Below are positions 52,222 to 62,500 of a stretch of DNA of 64,000 bases, one piece after another. Numbering within the stretch: position 1 is the first letter of the stretch; each line of letters begins with the position of its first letter. The stretch is from Agrobacterium vitis (GTDB lineage Bacteria; Pseudomonadota; Alphaproteobacteria; Rhizobiales; Rhizobiaceae). The notes beneath the pieces were generated by a model. The model saw only the letters and a program-made list of their open reading frames with translations. It was not told the origin of the DNA and did no database searches. A program made the translations under genes and the position numbers. The stretch spans positions 558,001 to 622,000 of the forward strand of contig NZ_CP118260.1 in NCBI RefSeq assembly GCF_013337045.2, in the 5' to 3' direction.

Positions 52222-55200
52222 ATGGACGGGTTCTCGCAGCGCGCATATGATGTTTTTTCTCCTATCGCAATTGTTGGCGTGGGAGCTTTATTTCCGGAAG
52301 CAAAAAATGCCGATGAATACTGGAACAATATTGTCAAAGGTAAGGATTGCCTGAAGGACGTGCCGGAGACCCATTGGAAAATCTCCGATTACTACGATCC
52401 AAATCCTTCAACGCCTGACAAGACCTATGCGCGCCGGGGCGGCTTCATTCCTGAAACGGCCTTCAATCCAGTCGAGTTCGGTCTGCCGCCGTCTCAGCTC
52501 GATGTCACTGACATTCTACAGATCCTTAGCCTCAGCGTCGCCAAGCAGACATTTCTGGATGCGGGCTACGAACATGCCAAGCTGAACCGCGAAAAGACTG
52601 GCGTCGTGCTCGGTATTACCGGTGCCAATTCGCTGGTGACGCCGCTAACCTCGCGCCTGCAATATCCGCTGTGGCAGAAGGTTCTGGAGAGCCGGGGCCT
52701 TCCCAAGGCCCAGGTTGACGATATCGTCGAGACGTTGAAGCTTGCCTACGCGCCTTGGGAGGAAAACTCGTTCCCCGGCATGTTGGGCAATGTCGTCGCC
52801 GGGCGTATCGCCAACCGCTTCGACCTTGGTGGCATCAATTGCACGGTGGATGCGGCCTGCGCCAGTTCGCTGGCGGCTATGCGCATGGCCGTCGATGAGC
52901 TGCACAGCGGTCGCGCCGACATGATGCTGACCGGCGGCTGCGACGCCGAAAACACAATCCTGATGTATATGTGCTTTTCCAAGACGCCCGCCTTCAGCAA
53001 GAAGGGGGTGATTTCGCCGTTTGATGAGAATTCCGATGGCACGTTGATTGGCGAAGGCATCGGCATGATGCTGCTGAAGCGGCTGGAAGACGCCGAACGC
53101 GATGGCGACCAGGTCTATGCCGTCATCAAGGGTCTCGGTTCGGCCAGCGATGGCAAGTTCAAGAGCATTTACGCACCGCGCGCCGCCGGACAAGTCAAGG
53201 CGTTGCAACGCGCCTATCAGCAGGCGGGCATCTCTCCTCATGATGTTGACCTGTGGGAGGCCCATGGCACCGGCACGGCGGTGGGTGATGCGACCGAAGT
53301 GGATGGTCTCAAGACCTTCCTGAAGAGCTGGGACAATGATGGGTCTTCTTCGCCCATCGCGCTCGGCTCGGTCAAATCGCAGATCGGCCATACAAAGGCA
53401 GCAGCGGGGGCCGCTTCCGCCATCAAGGCAGCGCTTGCTTTGCAGCACGGCGTCTTGCCCCCGACCATCAATGTTAACAGGCCGGACCCGAAGCTGGGTC
53501 TGGAAGAGACGGCACTCTATCTGAATTCCACGGCGCGTCCCTGGTTCCGCGATCCCAAGACCGCCAAGCGCCGGGTTGGTGTCAGCGCCTTCGGCTTTGG
53601 TGGTACGAATTTCCATCTCGTTTTGGAGGAAGCACCACAGACCGCGAAGGCACCGAAGCTGCGCAGCGTCCTGCCGCGACCCATCGTCGTTGCAGCCCCG
53701 ACGGTTGCGGCTTTGCGCAAGCGTTGTGAAGACCTTCTCACCGCCACAGGCGAAACTGCCTGGCCTTTCGACGTTTCAATCCCTGAAAACCATCCGCGCC
53801 TGGGCCTAGTGGCCGCAGACGAGACCAGCCGCCGCGCTCTGTTGAGTGAAGCGATCCAATTGCTCGACAGCCGCCATGCCACAACCGAATGGCGTCATCC
53901 AAAGGGCATCACTTTCCGCCCCAGTGCATTTGCAAATGCCAAGCTGGCCGGCCTGTTTGCCGGACAGGGGTCGCAGCATCCCAATATGGGCCGCATGGCT
54001 GCGGTCGCCATTCCAGCGCTCGGCGATTTCGTCGGTGCGGCCGATACCTTGTTTGCCAAGGACGGCGCCCAGCCCCTCAGCCAGGTGATGTTCCCGATCC
54101 CGGCCTTTGACGATGCGGATCGCAAGGCACAGGAACAGGCCTTGCGCCGCACGCAATATGCCCAAACGGCAATTGGCGCACTGTCGGCAGGTCACTATCG
54201 CTGGCTGCAAAATCTTGGCCTCAAGCTGGAAGCGGTGGCTGGCCATAGCTTCGGCGAATTGACGGCGCTTTGGGCCTCCGGGGCCTTGAGCGATGCCGAT
54301 TTTTCAAGCCTGGCCAAGGCGCGTGGCGATGCCATGGCTGCCGTGACCGGCGATGGTGCTGGTACGATGACGGCTGTCAAAGCCGGGCGGGAGCAATTGG
54401 AAAGCCTGATTGCCGCCACCAAGGGCAGCGTTCATTTCTGCAATTTGAATACGCCGAAGCAGACCGTGGTTGGCGGTGCAGTCGAGGCCATCGAGAAATT
54501 CGAAGCCGACCTCAAGGCCGCCTCCATCGGCTTTGTCCGGTTGAATGTTGCCGGGGCGTTTCACACGCCGCAGGTTGAAGGCGCTGTCACCGCATTTGCC
54601 GAGCGGATCGACCAGACCAGTTTTGCCGTGCCGCAGATCCCGGTTTATGCCAATCGCAATGGCAAGCCCTATGCTGCATCGGCTGCGGATGTTGCCGCTC
54701 AACTCAAGGGGCAGTTGCGCGAGCCGGTCGAATTCGTCAAGATCATTGAGCAGATGTATGCCGATGGCATCCGCGTGTTCATCGAGTTCGGCCCGCGCTC
54801 GACGCTGTCGAAAATGACCGCCGATATTCTCGGCGACCGGCCCCATCTGGCAATCGCGCTTGACCATGGTCAGCCCGACAAGGCGGATGCCGGTCTTATC
54901 GAAGCGGTGGTGGATCTGGCGGTTGCCGGTATTGCACTTGAAAGCCCGGTCGGGACCGAAGGCCTTATCGAGGCTCCGGCCAAGAAGGGCGAGATCAATC
55001 TCAATGGCATGAATTACGTCTCACCGTCCCGCAAGGAGGCCTTTGCCAAGGCGCTGGCCAATCCGGTTGTGGTTGCCCCTAAACCGGTTCCCACGCCGCC
55101 ACAGCCTGTCGCCGCAAAGCCGCTGGCTGCTGCCCCAGCTCCTGTCCGTTCGGAACCAGCAAAGCCAGTCGCTGCAAATGTCGCGTTCGGCGTTCCTGCG

Positions 55201-58200
55201 CCATCCCCGGCGCTCTCAATTAAAGCGGCATCCGTGCAAAAGCCGTCCGAGCCTTTGGCACCCAAACAAGCCGTTGCCCTGACGGCGCCTGCCTCCAGAT
55301 CGTCATTTGCGGAGAAACCCATGTCCATCCTGAAGAATGAATCCTCGTCTGAGCCAGCCGTGGCTCTCGGTGGCGGCGATATCGTCGCTGAATTGGCGCG
55401 GTCCAATGGCGAATTGCATCGCGAATATCTCAAGTTCGAGCAAAGCGCCTTGCAAGCCCTGGTGCACAATGCAGGCGAGTTGAGCGCCGCGCATGTGGAT
55501 ATGCTCTGCGAGATCCACGAGGAAACCAACCTCACCCATCGGGAATTCATGCGCAGCCTGCCCAGCCTGTTTCTTGGTCAGGGCGAACTGCCCGTTGCTC
55601 GCGTCAGGACGGTTGAGCATGAGCCTGCAAGGCATGAACCGGTCAAGCGGATGATCGAAACCGCTGTCGCCCATGCCGCACCTGTTGCCGCCGCCAAACC
55701 TGCGGTCGCAGCCCCGGCATTTGCGCCGGTTGCCGCCCCGGTTCAGGCCCCAGTCGCCAAACCGGTTGCCGTGGCCCCGTCGGCTCCTGTCCCCGCAAAG
55801 CCTGTTGCTGCGCCGGTTTCACAGGCCGCGGCTCCTGCTGCCGCATCCGCTGCGCCAGCAGCAGTTGTCCGCGATACCTTGCTGGCTGTCGTCAGTGAAA
55901 AGACCGGCTATCCCGCAGAAGTCATCGACCTCGACATGGATCTCGAAGCCGATCTCGGTATCGACTCGATCAAGCGTGTGGAAATCCTCGGCTCGCTGAA
56001 AGAGCGCCTGCCGCAGATGGCGGAGCTTTCCCCTGATCGTATGGGTGAGCTGCGCACACTGGCCCAAATTCTCGAACTGGCAGGCTCTGCGTCCCCGGCG
56101 CTTCAAGCCTCTGCCACTCCGGCCGCGCAGCACGCCGCTGCGTCCATCGTCGCCCCGACACCAGTGGCATCCGCCCCGGCTGTCGCGGCCGGAGCCATCC
56201 GGGAAACCTTGCTGGCGGTTGTCAGTGAAAAAACCGGTTATCCCGCCGATGTCATTGATCTCGAGATGGATCTCGAAGCCGATCTCGGTATTGACTCGAT
56301 CAAGCGCGTCGAAATCCTCGGCTCGCTGAAAGAGCGTTTGCCGCAAATGGCCGAACTTTCTCCTGATCGCATGGGTGAGTTGCGCACGCTGGCCCAAATT
56401 CTGGAACTGGCTGGTTCCGCCGCTCCTGCTCCGGTCGCACAGCCCGCCGCCGTCTCTATCGCTACTCCCGTATCGGCGGCGACCTCTCCTGCTGTTGCGG
56501 CCGGAGCTGTGCGGGAAGCCCTGCTGTCTGTCGTCAGCGAAAAGACCGGTTATCCCTCGGATGTCATCGACCTCGACATGGACCTCGAAGCCGATCTTGG
56601 CATCGACTCGATCAAGCGTGTGGAAATCCTCGGCTCGCTCAAAGAGCGTCTGCCGCAAATGGCCGAACTTTCGCCTGATCGTATGGGTGAATTGCGCACG
56701 CTGGCCCAAATTCTGGCATTGGCCACCGAAGGTGCGGTCACGGATGCGCCTGCTGCCCCGGCGGCTGCACCTGTCCCGGCATCTGTCGTCGTCCCGGCGC
56801 TCGCTCCGACACAGGCACTTGTTCCTGAAACTGCCGGACTGCCCGCTGGCGCTGTCCGCGAAGCACTTCTCGCCGTCGTCAGTGAAAAGACCGGCTACCC
56901 AACCGATGTCATCGACCTCGATATGGACCTCGAAGCTGATCTCGGCATCGACTCGATCAAGCGCGTGGAAATTCTCGGCGCCTTGAAGGAGCGCCTGCCG
57001 CAAATGGCGGAGCTTTCCCCTGATCGTATGGGTGAATTGCGCACCTTGGCCCAAATTCTGACCCTTGCCGAGGGGGAGGCTTCAAACGCTGGGGAGCCCC
57101 AGCAGAAAGAGGCAGCTCTCGCTTCTTTTAAGGATGGTGACGATCTGATCGGGCGCGGTGTCGTCACCCTTTTGCCAGCTCCGCTCGATCTGGTGACGCA
57201 GCAGGCTTTTCAAAAGGGAGCAAAATTTCTACTGACCGGTACCGATGATGCCCTGATCCTTGCCCTTCAGAAGGGATTGAAAAGCAAGGGTATCGAAGCT
57301 GTCTGGCTGCGGTTCGAAGGTAAGGTCTCCTCGAAGTCTGGTCCGCAATTGGCGGCTGGCAAGGACGAAGCCGAGCTGAAACAGCAATTCGAAGCTCAGG
57401 GTCCATGGGATGGGGTGATCTATGTTCACCCCAAGACAATCGACAACGCGCTTCCCGGCGCTGAAAGTGATGCATCGGTTCTCTGGCTGAAACGGGCCTT
57501 GCTGCTCGCCAAGTTGTCGATCACGCCGCTCACGGCGCGGGCTTCCCAGGGTCGCACGGTGTTCATGACGCTGTCGCGGATGGATGGAGCCCTTGGCTAC
57601 CGGGACGGCAGCCTTGCAACGGTCGCGGCGGGTGCCTTGTCCGGCCTGGTCAAGACCTATGCCGCCGAAGCACCCCATATCTTTGCCCGCGCCGTCGATA
57701 TTGCGCCGCAGATCGAAGATGCTACCGCTGCCGATCTGCTGGTGCAGGAAGTGTTCGATGCTCGCCACAGCATTACCGAAATCGGTGTTGACGGGCAGGG
57801 GCGCTGGAAGCCTTCCATCGAGGCGATTTCCTCCAGTGATGCCGTGACCGTTGCCGATCCCGATGAATTGTTCATCGTCACCGGTGGTGCCCGGGGTGTG
57901 ACAGCCGATTGCGTGTTGGCCTTAGCCTCTGCCGCTCCTCGCCGCTTCCTCCTGCTGGGTCGCTCCGCGCTTGAAGCCGAACCGGCCTGGGCTGCAGGTC
58001 TCGAAACCGACGCGCAATTGAAGGGCGCAGCCCTTGCCGCACTGCGCGAAGGGAAAGCGCCGGTGACACCGAAGCTGATCGATCAGACAGTGCGTGGGGT
58101 TCTGGCGGGCCGTGAAATCCGCCACTTGCTGGCCGCGCTTGAAAAGCTCGGCAGCCATGCCAGCTATCTGTCGCTCGATATTTCCTCTCCGGCGATTTCC

Positions 58201-59577
58201 AGCCTCGGCGATCACCCCGAAATTCAGAAGGCCGCGAAAATCAGCCTTGTGCATGGGGCTGGCGCGCTTGCCGATGCGGCGATTGCCCAGAAGAAAATCA
58301 GCGAAATGGACCGTGTCTTCACGCCGAAAATTTTCGGTCTGGCCGGTCTGATCAAGGCGCTGACGGGCAAGCCCTTCCACCGCGTTCTGCTGTTTTCCTC
58401 GGTTGCCGGTCTGTTTGGCAATCCGGGTCAGGCCGATTACGCCATGGCCAATGAAATGCTCAACCGCTTCGCCGCCAGCCAGTCGGTGAAGGGTGTCGAT
58501 GTCAGGGCGATCAATTGGGGCCCGTGGCTTGGCGGCATGGTGACGCCGGAAATCCGCGATATCTTCATGAAACGCGGCGTTCCGATCATCCCACGCGATA
58601 TCGGTGGTCAGTTCTTTGCCCGGGAAACCGCCATGCCTCTGCCAGCAACCGGCGCAGTCCTGGTGGGTGGGTTGAAGCCGATCAATGCCCGCTTCGTCCC
58701 CTTTGCCGAATTGCCACAGGCACCGAGGCGGCTGGCGCTGAGCGGCCACGACTGGACGAAGTCCTTGCTGTTGGCCGATCATCAGATCAAGGGACGTCCT
58801 GTCGTACCAGCCGCCTTCGTACTTGGCCTCGTTGCGGATGGATTGGAAAGCCTGCTTCCAGGCTGGACATTCTCGGGCTTCGATCAGTTCAACGTGTTGA
58901 ACGGCCTTGTCATCAACAAGGATTGGCGCGGTGATTTCGAACTGTCGCTCAGCGCACTCCGCGCCGAGACGGAAGAAACCATCCGGCTGGATGTGATGCT
59001 GGCCGATGGGTCTGGTCGCCCACGCTACAAGGCGGATAATATCCTGCTGCGCAAGGCCGCCTTCATGCCGCCACAGCCGGGCAAAGCTCTGCCTTCGCTG
59101 GAACCCTCGACACCTGCCAATGGCTTCTATACGGACGGCACGCTGTTCCATGGCGAGAGCCTGCAAATGCTCAAGACCTACAGGAAGCTGGAAACCGCGA
59201 GCTACCTGTTCCGCATCGCCCAGCCCGCGGCCATCCATAGTGCGGCACTGAACGGATTTGCTGACAGCACATTGCTGGATGCTGTCTCTGTCGATGCGGT
59301 GCTGCAAGCAGCGCTGGCCGCAACGCGGCTGGAAGCTGATAGCCCAAGCCTGCCGATGCGGCTTGGATCGGCGACGCTGACGAGCCGCCCTGAACCTGGA
59401 TCAGATTGGCTGATTGCCGCCCGCCTCAAGGCCAGCCGCGCCCAGGAACTGGATTGGGAACTGACGGGCTATGACCTTGATGGCCGCTTGCAGATGCAAT
59501 TGGTGGCCACCACGGTCAAGCGTGACGAGGCGCAGTCTGGCGCGCAGGGATCAAAATCCGTCGAGGCTGTTAAATGA
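52222..59577 (+). CDS. PUFA-synthase-like (PfaA-type) polyketide/fatty acid synthase: KS-AT-ACPx4-KR-DH
   Basis: This is a 2451-residue multidomain enzyme. Ketosynthase (about 15-470) has Cys213 in DAACASSLAAM, His348 in EAHGTGT and His390 in QIGHTKAAAG. Acyltransferase (about 570-900) has Ser676 in GHSFGEL. After an Ala/Pro-rich linker come four tandem ACPs with serines 1249, 1359, 1463 and 1578 in DLGIDSIKR. Ketoreductase has GGARGVTADCVL near 1890 and Tyr2073 in ADYAMANEML. A C-terminal dehydratase-like hotdog domain has His2187 in DHQIKGRPVVP. The order matches PfaA of bacterial PUFA synthases and myxobacterial Pfa2. The gene overlaps the next one by four bases. The product is unknown; a long-chain polyunsaturated or hydroxylated acyl chain is inferred. 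Confidence 0.95.
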   Translation: MDGFSQRAYDVFSPIAIVGVGALFPEAKNADEYWNNIVKGKDCLKDVPETHWKISDYYDPNPSTPDKTYARRGGFIPETAFNPVEFGLPPSQLDVTDILQILSLSVAKQTFLDAGYEHAKLNREKTGVVLGITGANSLVTPLTSRLQYPLWQKVLESRGLPKAQVDDIVETLKLAYAPWEENSFPGMLGNVVAGRIANRFDLGGINCTVDAACASSLAAMRMAVDELHSGRADMMLTGGCDAENTILMYMCFSKTPAFSKKGVISPFDENSDGTLIGEGIGMMLLKRLEDAERDGDQVYAVIKGLGSASDGKFKSIYAPRAAGQVKALQRAYQQAGISPHDVDLWEAHGTGTAVGDATEVDGLKTFLKSWDNDGSSSPIALGSVKSQIGHTKAAAGAASAIKAALALQHGVLPPTINVNRPDPKLGLEETALYLNSTARPWFRDPKTAKRRVGVSAFGFGGTNFHLVLEEAPQTAKAPKLRSVLPRPIVVAAPTVAALRKRCEDLLTATGETAWPFDVSIPENHPRLGLVAADETSRRALLSEAIQLLDSRHATTEWRHPKGITFRPSAFANAKLAGLFAGQGSQHPNMGRMAAVAIPALGDFVGAADTLFAKDGAQPLSQVMFPIPAFDDADRKAQEQALRRTQYAQTAIGALSAGHYRWLQNLGLKLEAVAGHSFGELTALWASGALSDADFSSLAKARGDAMAAVTGDGAGTMTAVKAGREQLESLIAATKGSVHFCNLNTPKQTVVGGAVEAIEKFEADLKAASIGFVRLNVAGAFHTPQVEGAVTAFAERIDQTSFAVPQIPVYANRNGKPYAASAADVAAQLKGQLREPVEFVKIIEQMYADGIRVFIEFGPRSTLSKMTADILGDRPHLAIALDHGQPDKADAGLIEAVVDLAVAGIALESPVGTEGLIEAPAKKGEINLNGMNYVSPSRKEAFAKALANPVVVAPKPVPTPPQPVAAKPLAAAPAPVRSEPAKPVAANVAFGVPAPSPALSIKAASVQKPSEPLAPKQAVALTAPASRSSFAEKPMSILKNESSSEPAVALGGGDIVAELARSNGELHREYLKFEQSALQALVHNAGELSAAHVDMLCEIHEETNLTHREFMRSLPSLFLGQGELPVARVRTVEHEPARHEPVKRMIETAVAHAAPVAAAKPAVAAPAFAPVAAPVQAPVAKPVAVAPSAPVPAKPVAAPVSQAAAPAAASAAPAAVVRDTLLAVVSEKTGYPAEVIDLDMDLEADLGIDSIKRVEILGSLKERLPQMAELSPDRMGELRTLAQILELAGSASPALQASATPAAQHAAASIVAPTPVASAPAVAAGAIRETLLAVVSEKTGYPADVIDLEMDLEADLGIDSIKRVEILGSLKERLPQMAELSPDRMGELRTLAQILELAGSAAPAPVAQPAAVSIATPVSAATSPAVAAGAVREALLSVVSEKTGYPSDVIDLDMDLEADLGIDSIKRVEILGSLKERLPQMAELSPDRMGELRTLAQILALATEGAVTDAPAAPAAAPVPASVVVPALAPTQALVPETAGLPAGAVREALLAVVSEKTGYPTDVIDLDMDLEADLGIDSIKRVEILGALKERLPQMAELSPDRMGELRTLAQILTLAEGEASNAGEPQQKEAALASFKDGDDLIGRGVVTLLPAPLDLVTQQAFQKGAKFLLTGTDDALILALQKGLKSKGIEAVWLRFEGKVSSKSGPQLAAGKDEAELKQQFEAQGPWDGVIYVHPKTIDNALPGAESDASVLWLKRALLLAKLSITPLTARASQGRTVFMTLSRMDGALGYRDGSLATVAAGALSGLVKTYAAEAPHIFARAVDIAPQIEDATAADLLVQEVFDARHSITEIGVDGQGRWKPSIEAISSSDAVTVADPDELFIVTGGARGVTADCVLALASAAPRRFLLLGRSALEAEPAWAAGLETDAQLKGAALAALREGKAPVTPKLIDQTVRGVLAGREIRHLLAALEKLGSHASYLSLDISSPAISSLGDHPEIQKAAKISLVHGAGALADAAIAQKKISEMDRVFTPKIFGLAGLIKALTGKPFHRVLLFSSVAGLFGNPGQADYAMANEMLNRFAASQSVKGVDVRAINWGPWLGGMVTPEIRDIFMKRGVPIIPRDIGGQFFARETAMPLPATGAVLVGGLKPINARFVPFAELPQAPRRLALSGHDWTKSLLLADHQIKGRPVVPAAFVLGLVADGLESLLPGWTFSGFDQFNVLNGLVINKDWRGDFELSLSALRAETEETIRLDVMLADGSGRPRYKADNILLRKAAFMPPQPGKALPSLEPSTPANGFYTDGTLFHGESLQMLKTYRKLETASYLFRIAQPAAIHSAALNGFADSTLLDAVSVDAVLQAALAATRLEADSPSLPMRLGSATLTSRPEPGSDWLIAARLKASRAQELDWELTGYDLDGRLQMQLVATTVKRDEAQSGAQGSKSVEAVK
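55861..57066 (+). repeat. Four tandem ACP-coding repeats
   Basis: Four near-identical segments of about 210 bases encode LLAVVSEKTGY...DLEADLGIDSIKRVEI...LPQMAELSPDRMGELRTLAQIL. They are separated by divergent Ala/Pro-rich linkers. Phosphopantetheine serine codons lie at 55966, 56296, 56608 and 56953, so repeat spacing is 330, 312 and 345 bases. High identity suggests recent duplication or gene conversion. Confidence 0.9.
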
Positions 59578-62500
59578 GCCGCATCGCGATCACCGCCCTG
59601 TCGCTCTGCTTTCCAGGTGCCAACGACCTGGATAGTTATTGGCGCAACCTCCTTGCAAAAAACGACTCCCGCTCGACGGGCGGGGTCAAGGACTTCCGGA
59701 TCGACCCTTTCTATCTCAGGGATAGTCAGGAGGATGTTGATCAGGTTCGCTGGCTCCGCGGCGGCTTCGTCGATCTGGACGAGGTGACCAAGGGCCTTGC
59801 AGATGAAGGCGGCGATGGCCTCGATCTGCCTTGGCAATTGGCCCGACGGGTTGCCGAAGAGGCCTTGCAGACCAGCAGGCTTGGCGAGCGGGTCGATCTT
59901 GGCCGGGTTGGCATGGTGCTTGGTAATTATACCTTCCCGACCTTCGCCTCCAACAATGCCGTTGTCCCGGTCTGGGAGCGGGAAATAGCCGCAGGGCTGG
60001 AAGACGGTCTCGGGCTTTCGTCCGGGACGTTGGTGGACACGTCTTTGACGGCACCACCCGCCGAACATGGTGTGCTCAGCGCCGATGGCATCTATGCCGT
60101 AACACGAGGCTTGAGCCTCGGCGGCCCAAGCTTTAGCCTTGATGCTGCGTGTTCTTCCTCCCTTTACGCCATCGAACTTGCGTCCAGTTATCTGCGGAGC
60201 GGACAGGCCGATGCCATGCTGGCGGGGGGCGTCTGCCTGCCCGACCCTTGGCTGATCCATGTCTCCTTCGGCGATCTCGGTGCCTTTCCGAATAATGGCG
60301 TCAGCCAGCCCTTCGACAGCACGTCGGATGGTATCGTCACGGGTCAGGGTGCCAGCGTCGTCGTGCTGCGGCGGCTGGAAGATGCGCTGCGCGACAATGA
60401 CATCATCCTCGCTGTCATCGAAAGTGTCGGCCTCTCCAATGACGGCACGGGTCAGCATATGCTTGTCCCCAATGCCGATGGCCAGCGGCTGGCCTATCAG
60501 CGCGCCTATGCCCGCACCGGCGTGCAGCCTGAAGAGATCGATTACGTCGAATGCCATGCCACCGGCACGCCGCTTGGCGACCGCACAGAACTGACATCGC
60601 TGCAACGCTTTTTCGGTGCGGATAAGCAGCATTTCCCGCTGATCGGTTCGGTCAAGGCCAATGTCGGCCATCTTCTGACTGTGGCAGGCATGAGCAGTCT
60701 GGCCAAGGTTATCTTGGCCATGCAGGAAGGTACCATTCCGGCTACGCCCGGCATTGGAAAACTGCAAAAAAGCATGGACGCGCCGGGCATGGAGCAGCGG
60801 CTGGTGGTCGAAAACCAGAGCTGGCCGACACCGGCTGGCAAGCGTCATGCGGCCATTTCCGCCTTCGGCTTTGGCGGCACCAATGCGCATATGATCGTCT
60901 CCGATGACCGGACGTTCTCAGGGGAACGGACGCAAGGAGATAATGGCGCGGCAAAAACCCTCCAACCGCCGCCGCTGGAAATCCGGGGCATGGCCGCCCA
61001 TTACGGCAATGCCGCCAGCCTCCAGGCTTTCGAGGCGGCGTCTTTTGGCGGTGAGCCTGTCTGGGCCGAACCGTCCAATCGTCGCTGGCGTGGCGCTACG
61101 GTTACTGCCGATGCGCCACCTCAGGCTGCCATCAACGCCTATGACATTGATTTCCTTCGCAATCGTATCCCTCCTGCCGAAACCGAAGCCTTCAACGCCC
61201 AGCAGGGACTGGTGCTAAAGGTGGCCAATGAGGCGCTGTCCGATGCTGGCTATGGCCATATCGGCGAAAAGCGCTCCGCCCGCCCGGTGGCGGTACTGGT
61301 GGTGCTGGAGCTGGATCTGAGCGCCCATCTGCGCCGAGGCCGCACGCTGGTGCCGGATTGGATAGACCAGGCGCTGGTGCGGCAGGGTCTTCAGCTCAGC
61401 GAGGATGAGCGTCACGGCCTGATCGAGGCCTGCAAACGCGCTGTTCTGGGACCGCTGCGCTCCACGGAAATCACCAGTTATATCGGCAATATCTGCGCCA
61501 GCCGCATTGCCTCGCAATGGAATTTCACTGGACCGGTTTTCACGCTTTCGGCTGGAATGCTGGGCGTTGCCTATGCCATTGAACAGGCCGGGTTGATGAT
61601 TGCCGATGACAAGGCGGAAGCAGCGCTGATTGTCGCGGTTGATCTCAATGCCGGTCTGGAAGCCTATGCGCTGGAACAGGCCGGCTCTGCGGGTGCGAAC
61701 CCACAAGCCGCCAAATCCTTAGGCGATGGCGCGGGTGCGATATTGCTTGCTCCCGCCGGTTTGGGCGCAAGTGCTGCACCCTATGCGGTACTTGATAACA
61801 TTTCCATCCGTCATATGGGCAAAGGTGAGGACAGTGCCATTGCGGTTGCACTGGCGACCATTGTCGATGGACACAGCCTTGATCTGATGGACATGGCCGG
61901 ACAGGTCGGCGGCGATGGGGCGGAACTGGCGGCGGTTGCCACCCATGCTCCCGGTGCGGTCGTCTGCGGCGTTGAACACTTGAGCGGTCATTGCAAGGTT
62001 GCCCAGCCCATGGCGGCCTTGATCCGGGCGGCGCTATGCCTTTCGGGCCGTTATCTTCCGGCCACGCCACCGGCCTGGCTGAATGCGGAGGTGAACCAGC
62101 CTTTGGCGGTCGCCATCGAACAGGCCGGGCTTGGGATTCTGGCCGAAAGCGTGCCGTGGACGCGCCAGGAGCGGAGCCGTCCGCTTGTGGCGGGCGTGGG
62201 TGCCGCTGGACCGTTCGGCAGCTACGCCGCCTTCCGTCTCAGCGAAGCGGTGGTGGAAACCCTGCGCCAGCCGGAAGCCGATTACCCACCCTTCCTGCCG
62301 GTCGCAGCCGAGAACCGGGGAGCCCTCGTGGGTGTTCTTGCTACGGTCATCGCGGCACTTGAACAGGGAACGCCATGGCAGGCATTGCAAACCGAAGCCT
62401 TAGCCAATCTTCGTGAAAGGCCCAGTGCACGGGTGTTGGTCCTGTCTGGTCGAGATCCGGCGCAATTGCTGACCGAAGCGCGTCAGGCGCAGAAATTCCT

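Noticed and set aside
57922..60890. Two long antisense open frames (461 and 473 residues) under the synthase genes
   Set aside because: Both lie opposite well-defined KR/DH and KS domains and have no motifs of their own.
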